Origin: Siphonodentalium dalli
Taxonomy: Eukaryota > Mollusca > Scaphopoda > Gadilida > Siphonodentaliidae
Assembly (NCBI GenBank): GCA_032622095.1
Contig: CP136068.1
Coordinates: forward strand, 62,768,025-62,832,024
Reading direction: 5' to 3'
Length of the DNA: 64,000 nt
The translations under genes were made by a program, and so were the position numbers. Shown piece after piece: positions 45,101-56,507 of this stretch (its first letter is position 1; every line of letters starts with the position of its first letter). The notes beneath the pieces are model-generated. The model was given only the letters and a program-made list of their open reading frames with translations. It ran no database searches and was not told the DNA's origin.

Positions 45101-48100
45101 CCAGATATTTAGACTCATACCCATTTTCCTTGGTGGGCCCTTAATATGGTGAACCCCAAATTGGAGCCCGTGCAGTGAAAACCTAAGTAAATTATATATC
45201 ATGTACAGATGCAGGACTGTCCATATATGTCCCAACGTCCATATAATATGTCCAGAATCCAGACATTTAGACTCATACCCATTTTCCTTGATGGGCCCTT
45301 AATGTGGTGAACCCCAAATTGGAGCCCGTGCAGTGAAACCCTAAGTAAATTATATATTAGGCATGTACAGATGCAGGACGATCCATAAATGTCCCAAACG
45401 TCCATATTATATTACCAGAATCCATATATTTAGACTCATACCCATTTTCCTTTATGGGCCCTTAATATGGTGAACCCCAAATAGGAGCCCGTGCAGTGAG
45501 AACCTAAGTAAATTATATATGTGTCATGTACAGATGCAGGACTGTCCATATATATCCCAACGTCCATATTATATAACCAGAATCCAGATATTTAGACCAA
45601 TACCAATTTTCCCTGATGGGCCTTTAAAATGGTGAACCCCAAATTGGAGCCCGTGCAGTGAAAACCTAAGTAAATTATATATATGTCATGTAAAGATGCA
45701 GGACTGTCCATATATGTCCCAACGTCCATATAATATGTCCAGAATCCAGATATTTAGACTCATACCCATTTTCCTTGATGGGCCCTTAATATGGTGAACC
45801 CCAAATTGGAGCCCGTGCAGTGAAAACCTAAGTAAATTATATATTAGGCATGTACAGATGCAGGACGATCCATATATATCCCAACGTCCATATAATATGT
45901 CCAGAATCCAGATATTTAGACTCATACCCATTTTCCTTGATGGGCCCTTAATATGGTGAACCCCAAATTGGAGCCCGTGCAGTGAAAACCTAAGTAAATT
46001 ATATATATGTCATGTACAGATGCAGGACTGTCCATATATGTCCCAACGTCCATATAATATGTCCAGAATCCATATATTTAGACTCATACCCATTTTCCTT
46101 GATGGGCCCTTAATATGGTGAACCCCAAATTGGAGCCCGTGCAGTGAAAACCTAAGTAAATTATATATCATGTACAGATGCAGGACTGTCCATATATGTC
46201 CCAACGTCCATATAATATGTCCAGAATCCAGATATTTAGACTCATACCCATTTTCCTTGATGGGCCCTTAATATGGTGAACCCCAAATTGGAGCCCGTGC
46301 AGTGAAAACCTGAGTAAATTATATAGTAGGCATGTACAGATGCAGGACGATCCATATGTATCCCAACGTCCATATAATATGTCCAGAATCCAGATATTTA
46401 GACTCATACCCATTTTCCTTGATGGGCCCTTAATATGGTGAACCCCAAATTGGAGCCCGTGCAGTGAAATCCTAAGTAAATTATATATCATGTACAGATG
46501 CAGGACTGTCCATATATGTCCCAACGTCCATATAATATGTCCAGAATCCAGATATTTAGACTCATACCCATTTTCTATGATGGGCCCTTAAAATGGTGAA
46601 CCCGAAATAGGAGCCCGTGCAGTGAAAACCTAAGTAAATTATATATATGTCATGTACAGATGCAGGACTGTCCAAATATATCCCAACGTCCATATTATAT
46701 AACCAGAAAACAGATATTTAGACTCATACCCATTTTCTATGATGGGCCCTTAAAATGGTGAACCCCAAATTGGAGCCCGTGCAGTGAAAACCTAAGTAAA
46801 TTATATATCATGTACAGATGCAGGACTGTCCATATATGTCCCAACGTCCATATAATATGTCCAGAATCCAGACATTTAGACTCATACCCATTTTCCTTGA
46901 TGGGCCCTTAATGTGGTGAACCCCAAATTGGAGCCCGTGCAGTGAAACCCTAAGTAAATTATATATTAGGCATGTACAGATGCAGGACGATCCATATATG
47001 TCCCAAACGTCCATATTATATTACCAGAATCCATATATTTAGACTCATACCCATTTTCCTTTATGGGCCCTTAATATGGTGAACCCCAAATAGGAGCCCG
47101 TGCAGTGAAAACCTAAGTAAATTATATATATGTCATGTACAGATGCAGGACTGTCCATATATGTCCCAACGTCCATATAATATGTCCAGAATCCATATAT
47201 TTAGACTCATACCTATTTTCCTTGATGGGCCCTTAATATGGTGATCCCCAAATAGGAGCCCGTGCAGTGAAACCCTAAGTAAATTATATATGTGTCATGT
47301 ACAGATGCAGGACTGTCCATATTTGTCCCAACGTCCATATAATATGTCCAGAATCCAGATATTTAGACTCATACCCATTTTCCTTGATGTGCCCTTAAAA
47401 TGGTGAACCCCAAATTGGAGCCCGTGCAGTGAAAACCTAAGTAAATTATATATATGTCATGTACAGATGCAGGACGATCCATATATGTCACAATGTCCAT
47501 ATAATATGTCCAGAATCCAGATATTTAGACTCATACCCATTTTCCTTGATGTGCCCTTAAAATGGTGAACCCCAAATTGGAGCCCGTGCAGTGAAAACCT
47601 AAGTGAATTATAGATATGTTATGTACAGATGCAGGACTGTCAATATATGTCCCAAAGTCCATGTTATATTCCCAGAATCCAGATATTTAGACTCATACCC
47701 ATTTTCCTTGGTGGGCCCTTAATATGGTGAACCCCAAATTGGAGCCCGTGCAGTGAAAACCTAAGTAAATTATATATCATGTACAGATGCAGGACTGTCC
47801 ATATATGTCCCAACGTCCATATAATATGTCCAGAATCCAGACATTTAGACTCATACCCATTTTCCTTGATGGGCCCTTAATGTGGTGAACCCCAAATTGG
47901 AGCCCGTGCAGTGAAACCCTAAGTAAATTATATATTAGGCATGTACAGATGCAGGACGATCCATAAATGTCCCAAACGTCCATATTATATTACCAGAATC
48001 CATATATTTAGACTCATACCCATTTTCCTTTATGGGCCCTTAATATGGTGAACCCCAAATAGGAGCCCGTGCAGTGAGAACCTAAGTAAATTATATATGT

Positions 48101-48880
48101 GTCATGTACAGATGCAGGACTGTCCATATATATCCCAACGTCCATATTATATAACCAGAATCCAGATATTTAGACCAATACCAATTTTCCCTGATGGGCC
48201 TTTAAAATGGTGAACCCCAAATTGGAGCCCGTGCAGTGAAAACCTAAGTAAATTATATATATGTCATGTAAAGATGCAGGACTGTCCATATATGTCCCAA
48301 CGTCCATATAATATGTCCAGAATCCAGATATTTAGACTCATACCCATTTTCCTTGATGGGCCCTTAATATGGTGAACCCCAAATTGGAGCCCGTGCAGTG
48401 AAAACCTAAGTAAATTATATATTAGGCATGTACAGATGCAGGACGATCCATATATATCCCAACGTCCATATAATATGTCCAGAATCCAGATATTTAGACT
48501 CATACCCATTTTCCTTGATGGGCCCTTAATATGGTGAACCCCAAATTGGAGCCCGTGCAGTGAAAACCTAAGTAAATTATATATATGTCATGTACAGATG
48601 CAGGACTGTCCATATATGTCCCAACGTCCATATAATATGTCCAGAATCCATATATTTAGACTCATACCCATTTTCCTTGATGGGCCCTTAATATGGTGAA
48701 CCCCAAATTGGAGCCCGTGCAGTGAAAACCTAAGTAAATTATATATCATGTACAGATGCAGGACTGTCCATATATGTCCCAACGTCCATATAATATGTCC
48801 AGAATCTAGATATTTAGACTCTTACCCATTTTCCTTGATGGGCCCTTAATATGGTGAACCCCAAATTGGAGCCCGTGCAG
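39200..48880. repeat. Higher-order repeats of 2420, 2582 and 2578 bp (15-16-mers)
   Basis: A marker monomer with an AGACATTTAGACTC variant lies at 39228, 41648, 44230 and 46808, with spacings of 2420, 2582 and 2578 bp. Markers at 40243, 40567 and 41008 recur 2582 bp on, at 42825, 43149 and 43590. Markers at 45199, 45686 and 46010 recur 2578 bp on. The 2420 to 2582 change is one extra monomer near 42.6 kb. The first two and last two units differ in part of their composition, so these are two related sub-regimes joined by a shared stretch at about 43.6-44.6 kb. Confidence 0.82.
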
Positions 48881-51386
48881 TGAAACCCTAAGTAAATTAT
48901 ATATTAGGCATGTACAGATGCAGGACGATCCATGTATGTCCCAACGTCCATATTATATTACCAGAATCCATATATTTAGACTCATACCCATTTTCCTTGA
49001 TGGGCCCTTAATATGGTGAACCCCAAATAGGAGCCCGTGCAGTGAAAACCTAAGTAAATTATATATGTGTCATGTACAGATGCAGGACGGTCCATATATG
49101 TCCCAACGTCCATATAATATGTCCAGAATCCAGATATTTAGACTCATACCCATTTTCCTTGATGGGCCCTTAATATGGTGAACCCCAAATTGGAGCCCGT
49201 GCAGTGAAAACCTAAGTAAATTATATATCATGTACAGATGCAGGACTGTCCATATATGTCCCAACGTCCATATAATATGTCCAGAATCCAGATATTTAGA
49301 CTCATACCCATTTCCCTTGATGGGCCCTTAAAATTGTGAACCCCAAATTGGAGCCCGTGAAGTGAAAACCTAAGTAAATTATATATTAGGCATGTACAGA
49401 TGCAGGACGATCCATATATATCCCAACGTCCATATAATATGTCCAGAATCCAGATATTTAGACTCATACCCATTTTCCTTGATGGGCCCTTAATATGGTG
49501 AACCCCAAATTGGAGCCCGTGCAGTGTAAACCTAAGTAAATTATATATATGTCATGTACAGATGCAGGACTGTCCATATATGTCCCAACGTCCATATAAT
49601 ATGTCCAGAATCCAGATATTTAGACTCATACCCATTTTCCTTGATGGGCCCTTAATATGGTGAACCCCAAATTGGAGCCCGTGCAGTGAAAACCTAAGTA
49701 AATTATATATATGTCATGTACAGATGCAGGAATGTCCATAAGTATCCCAACGTCCATATAATATGTCCAGAATCCAGATATTTAGACTCATACCCATTTT
49801 CCTTGATGGGCCCTTAATATGGTGAACCCCAAATTGGAGCCCGTGCAGTGAAAACCTAAGTAAATTATATATATGTCATGTACAGATGCAGGACTGTCCA
49901 TATATGTCACAACGTCCATATAATATGTCCAGAATCCAGATATTTAGACTCATACCCATTTCCCTTGATGGGCCCTTAAAATTGTGAACCCCAAATTGGA
50001 GCCCGTGAAGTGAAAACCTAAGTAAATTATATATTAGGCATGTACAGATGCAGGACGATCCATATATATCCCAACGTCCATATAATATGTCCAGAATCCA
50101 GATATTTAGACTCATACCTATTTTCTATGATGGGCCCTTAAAATGGTGAACCCGAAATAGGAGCCCTTGCAGTGAAAACCTAAGTAAATTATATATATGA
50201 CATGTACAGATGCAGGACTGTCCATATATATCCCAACGTCCATATTATATAACCAGAAACCAGATATTTAGACTCATACCCATTTCCTTGATGGGCCCTT
50301 AAAATGGTGAACCCCAAATTGGAACCCGTGCAGTGAAAACCTAAGTAAATTATATATATGTCATGTACAGATGCAGGACGATCCATATATGTCACAATGT
50401 CCATATAATATGTCCAGAATCCAGATATTTAGACTCATACCCATTTTCCTTGATGTGCCCTTAAAATGGTGAACCCCAAATTGGAGCCCGTGCAGTGAAA
50501 ACCTAAGTAAATTATAGATATGTCATGTACAGATGCAGGACTGTCAATATATGTCCCAAAGTCCATGTTATATTCCCAGAATCCAGATATTTAGACTCAT
50601 ACCCATTTTCCTTTGTGGGTCCTTAATATGGTGAACCCCAAATTGGAGCCCGTGCAGTGAAAACCTAAGTAAATTATATATCATGTACAGATGCAGGACT
50701 GTCCATATATGTCCCAACGTCCATATAATATGTCCAGAATCCAGACATTTAGACTCATACCCATTTTCCTTGATGGGCCCTTAATGTGGTGAACCCCAAA
50801 TTGGAGCCCGTGCAGTGAAAACCTAAGTAAATTATATATGTATTATGTACAGATGCAGGACGGTCCATATATGTCCCAACGTCCATATAATATGTCCAGA
50901 ATCCAGATATTTAGACTCATACCCATTTTCCTTGATGGGCCCTTAATATGGTGAACCCCAAATTGGAGCCCGTGCAGTGAAAACCTAAGTAAATTATATA
51001 TTAGGCATGTACAGATGCAGGACGATCCATATATATCCCAACGTCCATATAATATGTCCAGAATCCAGATATTTAGACTCATACCCATTTTCCTTGATGG
51101 GCCCTTAATATGGTGAACCCCAAATTGGAGCCCGTGCAGTGAAAACCTAAGTAAATTATATATATGTCATGTACATATGCAGTACTGTCCATATATGTCC
51201 CAATGTCCATATAATATGTCCAGAATCCAGATATTTAGACTCATACCCATTTCCCTTGATGGGCCCTTAAAATTGTGAACCCCAAATTGGAGCCCGTGAA
51301 GTGAAAACCTAAGTAAATTATATATTAGGCATGTACAGATGCAGGACGATCCATATATATCCCAACGTCCATATAATATGTCCAGA
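48880..51386. repeat. Right-hand end of the satellite array
   Basis: Full-length canonical monomers continue to the end without visible decay. The final monomer is cut after ATATAATATGTCCAGA. Some monomers here (near 49.3, 49.9 and 51.25 kb) carry the CATTTCCCTTGATGG and GTGAAGTGAAAACC variants seen in the leftmost blocks, so this end mixes variants from both sides of the array. Confidence 0.9.
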
Positions 51387-52506
51387 TGGGCGTTATTGTT
51401 TCGCGATTTCTATCCACCATTACATGTTGATATGGAATAGTGACATGAAGTATTCATTAGGGTTTGGCAATTGATACTCACAGCCAAGATCGCTGCTAAA
51501 TTGGCGGCTACAAATTGAAAAGAAATCGATATTTTCACATCTTAATTTCAACTTGTTGTCATAATATCGGTATGTATGGACGAAACTGTACATACACCAT
51601 CTACTAGTTCAACTTGATGGTATCAAAACGCATAACACAGCTCGTATCCTTCAGGAAAGATGAAAACCACAATTAATATCGCGATGTGGCATTTCGAAAT
51701 CCATTCTCCACTTAGCGCCGATAATGGCCGTAAGCGTAGGTGCGCCGAATAGTTATATCAGAACAATTACCTGATAACAGATTCTGATTAGCCACGTCAC
51801 GTCCATAATTATCTGGACCAGCTTCCATTTCTTTGTCTGATAAATCTAGGTAGCTCACACCGACAAAGTATTCACCACTTCCTGGGAGTAGGGTCCCTCT
51901 AATCATAACGTTTCAAACATTTCATTTTCCGGTGTCTAGCTTACGATTTTAAATATTTGCTCAATATGATATTTGTGCGTCATCTTGAACTATGAAGGCA
52001 TATGACCGATGAGTATACAAGCTTACAGAAGGTCATCTCATTTTATGTGTCTCATACCCCATGGGGATAACGACATGTACACCTGGCGAACCAGTTAGCT
52101 AGTCGCTTCTCAATAGATGGTTCGTCAACTCACAAACTCAGCGAACGTATTGGCATATGTGGACAACTTCGACAGTGTTTCGAAGGTTGCTAGCTGTCTC
52201 ATTCCCTTGGACAGATGTCTATCTGCTAAGGAGAAGACCATAGTGTACAGACTACCACACTTCTTGACCATGATCCGAAGCAACCTGTGTGACGCCCCGC
52301 ATTTGTCTCGTCGAATATCTCCCAGCAGAGAGGAACAATACTCGCGGTGCTAGTTTATGGACATGCGCCATGGTAGTGGGAATGAAATGGGCCACGGTAT
52401 ACACCACCCCTACACCTGGTGCATGTTTAAGATATAGAATGTCATACGTGTCGGTTTTATTTGGTGTGGTAGGATTGTATTTCCACATCCGTTTCGAAGC
52501 CTTTCT
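51387..52506 (+). repeat. Left arm of a large imperfect inverted repeat
   Basis: Starting exactly at the satellite junction, this stretch matches the reverse complement of about 53034-54212. Good anchors are TGGGCGTTATTGTTTCGCGA at 51387 (present as its reverse complement ending near 54210), CATTAGGGTTTGGCAA, AGGTGCGCCGAATAGT, TGGGGATAACGACATGTACACC and the shared CATCCGTTT...GAAGCC near 52.49 kb. Identity looks like roughly 70-75% by eye with many small indels, so the duplication is old. No coding potential is convincing. It may be a foldback-type element or an ancient inverted duplication truncated by the satellite. Confidence 0.85.
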
Positions 52507-53033
52507 GATTCAACTATGTACATTTTTGTCTGGATAATACTATGCTAGCCTCCCTCAAAACAGTCGGATGGACTGAAGGATAATGTCTTTATAGCACGAA
52601 TGTATGCGTTTTTTGTTATCCTCTCTCAGGGTTAGTGTTAGTATGTTGGCGGTATTATTCAAGAAAATGTCAGGAACTGTGGTGCATTTATTTCACTATG
52701 TATTTAAAGAACAATTTACAGTATCGATGGCAATGGCTGTGGACGTTGGGAAACGCGACCTTTATGGTCATATAGCTTTATATATATATAACTTTAGAAT
52801 ATAGCAGTTAATTTCTCATGCAGGAAAATGTTCGCAATGGTGATGTTACCAAGAAATCACTTGGTGTACCAACGTTTGTTGAACTGAATGCAAGAGCATT
52901 TGTACTTTCTTGAACCATACCACCCAGCGTGAGTATGACATATCAAATTATCAAAGGTATCGCCTTTAAGACTATACTCCAGTCTTGGTGGGGCGTATAC
53001 AGCAGTAGCCAATGGCACACGCCTGGTCCAGCT
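52507..53033. other. Centre of the inverted repeat; no gene seen
   Basis: This is the spacer between the two arms. Weak inverted similarity may continue into it (GTATTATTCAAGAAA near 52.65 kb against the complement of CTTTCTTGAACCATACC near 52.91 kb), so the true loop may be nearer 200 bp. Short open frames have no recognisable domain. Confidence 0.5.
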
Positions 53034-54212
53034 GTTTAAGAACGGCTTCCAAACGGATGGGAACATACAATCTTAGCATACAAGGAAAGCAAAGCCACAC
53101 ATGAGATCCTGTCTGAATCTAAAAACATAACAAAATAAGGGGCGGTGCAGTCATGGTCCAATTTCATTTCCACTGTCATGACACATACCCACAAACTAGC
53201 ACCGTGTGTATTGTTATCATCTGCTTCGATCTGTTCGGTGAGACGATTGCTGGACGCCAACAAGCTTGTTCTTCATGTTCAAGGAGTTTGGGTATATTAT
53301 GCATCATGGTCTTCTACGCCTTAGCAGAAATGCATCCGTCAAATGTCGGGCTTTCAACATTCGAAGCCATATTCAGAAGTTGTCCGGGTACGTCAGTGCA
53401 TTAGATGAGTATGCGAATTGATGAACCATATATTGGGAAGTGGCTGTTTGGGAAGATCACCAGGTGTACACGTTGTTATCCCCATTGGGCCACCAAAGCT
53501 GACAATACGCAGATAGATAGGTCCTTCTGAAAGCTAGTATACGCATCGACCGAATACCTTTCTAGTGTATCGCACAAGATGACACCTATACCCCATATGT
53601 AGCATCTGAATTATATCATAAGCTATACCACAAATGAAGCTCGCTAAGAATTCCAAGCTTTCGAAACAAACACGTGAGCTGGACACCGGCATATGTATTG
53701 TTTGAAGCATTTCGATTAGTGGCACCCTTCTACAAAGAAGTGTAGTAAACTGTTGCTGTGAGTGAGATAGATTAATCTGACGAAGAGACGGAAACGGGTC
53801 TAGAAATGCTGAATGTGGCAATTCAGAATAAGCTCAGGTACTGTTTTGATTCTTGGAAGTCATAATATGACTATTCGGCGCACCTATATACGGTTACGAC
53901 AAGTATGAGCCCTTAGTGGATAATTGATTTTGAAATACCACATCGCGATTGTGGGTTTTCATCTTCCAAAAGGCTACGACTTACATTGGAACTAATATAT
54001 GGCTTATATTATGTACCGTTTCGTCTATACAAATCGATATTATGACAAAAAGTTGAAATTAGTATGTGATAATATCGGCTTCTTTTCAATTTCTGGCTGC
54101 CACTTTGGCCGCCATATTGACTGTGAGTATCACTTGCCAAACCCTAATGAATAATTCATACATATCAACATGTAATGGTGGGTAGAAATCGCGAAACAAT
54201 AACGCCCATCCT
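53034..54212 (-). repeat. Right arm of the large imperfect inverted repeat
   Basis: This is the reverse-complement partner of 51387-52506, aligned along its whole length. Its outer end runs without a visible boundary into further copies of a degenerate GGCCGCCAT-containing tandem repeat. Position 54212 is therefore where the left arm is cut off, not clearly the natural end of an element. No target-site duplication flanks the two arms. Confidence 0.85.
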
Positions 54213-55150
54213 AAGAAAGTAAAGGAATGTAGGCGTATTTTCAAATTTCGGTCGCCATTTTGGCCGCCATCTTCGATTTGGAAAACCATTTCTTGCTTGA
54301 GATGTAAGGTAATTACTTCACCTCAGTATTTCCAACTCAACTGTACGCATGGATGGAGTTGTCTCGACAATAATGCCCAATGATGTGAATATGAGGGAAT
54401 TTCGGTGATTTTTCAAAATCTGTCCGCCATTGTGGGCGCCATTTTGGATTTGGGGTACTTTTATTTGGATATGGTACAAGGAAAGTTCTTCGCCTAGGTG
54501 TTCCCAACTCCCAATAGTAAGCAGGTGTGGGGGTTTCATGGCAATAATGCTCACTGATGTTAAAATCGGCGATTTTCGATTTCTGGTGGCCATTTTGGCC
54601 GCCATCTTGGATTTGGGTAAATATTCATCAACTCAGGTATAAGAGGAATCATAGCTCGAGTATCTCCTGCACATATATATGCATGGGTGTTGTTATAATA
54701 GCAATAACATTCATTGATTCGAAACAATACATCGCGTTATTAACGTAGATTCGGCTTTGACCTATTATACCGGCATTTGGGAAAACGTGATATCGGACAA
54801 AAATATCCCGCAATGAATGTATATTATGGTCCCCATGTGGTCGAAAATGACTCCTCTATATGATAAATGTATAACATGACGCAAAGATGCCAATATTTTC
54901 CCACAGAGACAAACGAAAGGTGGTAACATGTCAGAAAAATAGCATATTTTCACATTTCGGCGGCCATCTTGGCCGCCATATTGGATTCTGGTGTCGGATT
55001 TTTGGCTAATTTGTAAGGGTTGTATATTAGCATAACGAATCGAACAGAAAACAAGACCGCATGTAATATCATCTTTACTATAACGGCCATCAAAGAGACA
55101 TTGTGCATTTTAAAAAAATGGCCGCCATGATGGACGCCATCTTGTCTGGA
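54057..55150. repeat. Degenerate tandem repeat with GCCGCCATNTT motifs
   Basis: Units of roughly 160-190 bp share AATAATGCCCA-type, TTTCGGTGATTTTTCAAAAT-type and TTTTGGCCGCCATCTTGGAT-type segments. Exact GCCGCCATNTT matches lie at 54108, 54263, 54598 and 54972. Near matches lie around 54436, 54959, 55121 and 55133. The motif is the reverse complement of AANATGGCGGC, the established YY1 binding consensus in animals. The repeat overlaps the outer end of the inverted-repeat right arm. Function is unknown. Confidence 0.7.
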
Positions 55151-55391
55151 GTCTCTGCGGCCACTTTTTTTTCTTGTTAACAAGTGAAAACAATTAGAGG
55201 ATACCTTAAGGAAGAAAATTAGTGGGGTGGAGTTGAGTCCTGTGGGGGGGGGGGGGGGGGGGGGGGTTGCAGAGGTCGACCAATATCTCCTGGACTAGTT
55301 TGAATGGAGTTTTAGGACAATTTCTCCAAACTTACAGTTGTTATACTATACCGATTCTAAAGTTTTAATTATATAAAACTGTGATATCTTA
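55151..55391. other. AT-rich spacer with a run of 23 G
   Basis: No gene is seen. Positions 55244-55266 are an uninterrupted G homopolymer. Such runs can form G-quadruplexes and are also frequent sites of sequencing-length error. The spacer ends with CTTA just before the first Helitron-like 5' end. Confidence 0.8.
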
Positions 55392-55909
55392 TCTCATATA
55401 TATTTTGAAGACCTCTGTCTGTATGTATGTTTGTTTGTTTGTTTGTTTGTCTGTCTGTCATTTATACAAATCTACGATTCTCGACCGATCGGAACGAAAC
55501 TTGATACGTGTGTGTAGTTTGACCAGGCGGTGAACGTTGTCGTATTGGCGAGCCCGTGCGGCGCCCACTTCGCGCATGCGCAGACGAGATCTCGGAAACG
55601 GGTGGAGCTATCGACTTGAAATTTGGTATGTGAATGTATCTTGCCCCGGATACGAATTTTATCGGGTCGCCGAGCCCGTGCGACACCAGCTTCGCGCATG
55701 CGCAGACGAGATCTCGGAAACGGGTGGAGCTATCGACTTGAAATTTGCTATGTGAATGTATCTTGCCCCGGATACGAATTTTATCGGGTCGCCGAGCCCG
55801 TGCGACGCCAGCTTCGCGCATGCGCAGACCAGATCTCGGAAACGGGTAGAGCTATCGACTTGAAATTTTGTTTTTGAATAGCCCGGACAACGTCGGGCTC
55901 ATCGGCTAG
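55392..55909 (+). mobile_element. Non-autonomous Helitron-like element H1 (family A)
   Basis: The 518-bp unit starts with TCTCATATATATTTTGAAG after an A. A TCTG/TTTG microsatellite follows, then CTACGATTCTCGACCGATCG, then three copies of a 122-bp internal repeat with GCGCATGCGC at 55572, 55694 and 55816. It ends with AGCCCGGACAACGTCGGGCT, which can fold into a 6-7-bp hairpin with a 6-nt loop, then CATCGG and CTAG. A 5' TC, insertion after A, and a 3' hairpin followed by CTRR are the established Helitron terminal features. No Rep/helicase coding region is present, so it would depend on an autonomous partner. Assignment rests on ends only. Confidence 0.6.
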
Positions 55910-56507
55910 TCTCCTATATATTTTGATACAATCTGTATTCAAGAGATAACCCACATCCTCCGGACCTCAATGATATGATCGTGAATGAGTATTGATATAC
56001 CCCACTAAACTTTGACAAACACCAGTAATGGTGTGTAGATAATTTACATATCTCTCCTATATATTTTGATACAATCTATCTAATTTACATATCTCTCTTA
56101 TATATTTTGATACAATCTATCTGTTTGTCTGTCTGTCATTTATACAAATCTACGATTCTCCACCGATCGAGACCAAACTTCCTATCTAGGGGTAAAATCC
56201 CACGGACACGGTCGTTGTCGTATTGGCGACCCCGTGCGACGCCCGTGCAGCGCATGCGCAGACGAGATATCGGAAACGGGTGGAGCTATCGACTTGAAAT
56301 TTGGTATGTGAATGTATCTTGCCCCGGATACGAATTTTATCGGGTCGCCGAGCCCGTCGCCGAGCTCGTGCGACACCAGCTTTGCGCATGCGCAGACCAG
56401 ATCTCGGAAACGGGTAGAGCTATCGACTTGAAATTTGGTTTTTGAATAGCTATCGACTTGAATTTTGTTTTTTGAATAGCCCGGACAACGTCGGGCTCAT
56501 CGGCTAG
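55910..56507 (+). mobile_element. Non-autonomous Helitron-like element H2 (family A)
   Basis: This begins TCTCCTATATATTTTGATAC immediately after the CTAG of H1 and ends with the same hairpin and CTAG. Further 5'-end-like starts lie at 56053 and 56094, so 55910-56091 may be remnants of earlier 5' ends. The part after the microsatellite (GAGACCAAACTTCCTATC, GGTAAAATCCCACGG) matches H5 better than H1. Two internal repeats carry GCGCATGCGC at 56250 and 56384. The stretch CTATCGACTTGAA.TTT is locally duplicated near the 3' end. Confidence 0.58.

Larger units (their letters stand above)
1..51386. repeat. Satellite DNA array, 162-bp monomer, about 318 copies
   Basis: The same unit repeats without interruption from the first base, so the array continues off the left edge. 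It stops mid-monomer at 51386. One full monomer, counted base by base, is 162 bp: it opens with ACCTAAGTAAATTATATA and closes with GGAGCCCGTGCAGTGAAA. Common variants are 4 bp shorter (linker TTATATATCATG instead of TTATATATATGTCATG), 1 bp shorter (CATTTCC instead of CATTTTCC) or a few bp shorter (TGATGACC instead of TGATGGGCC). All monomers share one orientation. The unit is AT-rich, has no CENP-B-box-like core that I can see, and is near nucleosomal length. A centromeric or pericentromeric role is inference only. Short open frames on the minus strand recur with every repeat and are not genes. Confidence 0.98.

Noticed and set aside
345-51088. Many 64-172-codon open frames, mostly minus strand, reading like MSLNIWILDILYGRWDIYG
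   Set aside because: They recur with every satellite monomer or HOR unit and shift frame with linker length. They show no domain and no independent start. They are products of the repeat.
1-51386. CRISPR-like array of direct repeats
   Set aside because: The whole 162-bp unit is repeated, with no unique spacers. The context is eukaryotic and there are no cas genes.
52289-53263. Similar peptides (NNTRGASLW and NNTHGASLW) encoded in both arms of the inverted repeat
   Set aside because: The arms are homologous DNA, so shared peptides are expected. Differences fall at all codon positions, so there is no sign of protein-level selection.
51387-54210. A simple DNA transposon inserted into the satellite, with TIRs starting TGGGCGTTATTG
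   Set aside because: Satellite does not resume after 54210, there is no target-site duplication, and the right arm merges into the neighbouring tandem repeat that contains the same TGGGC.TTATTG segment.
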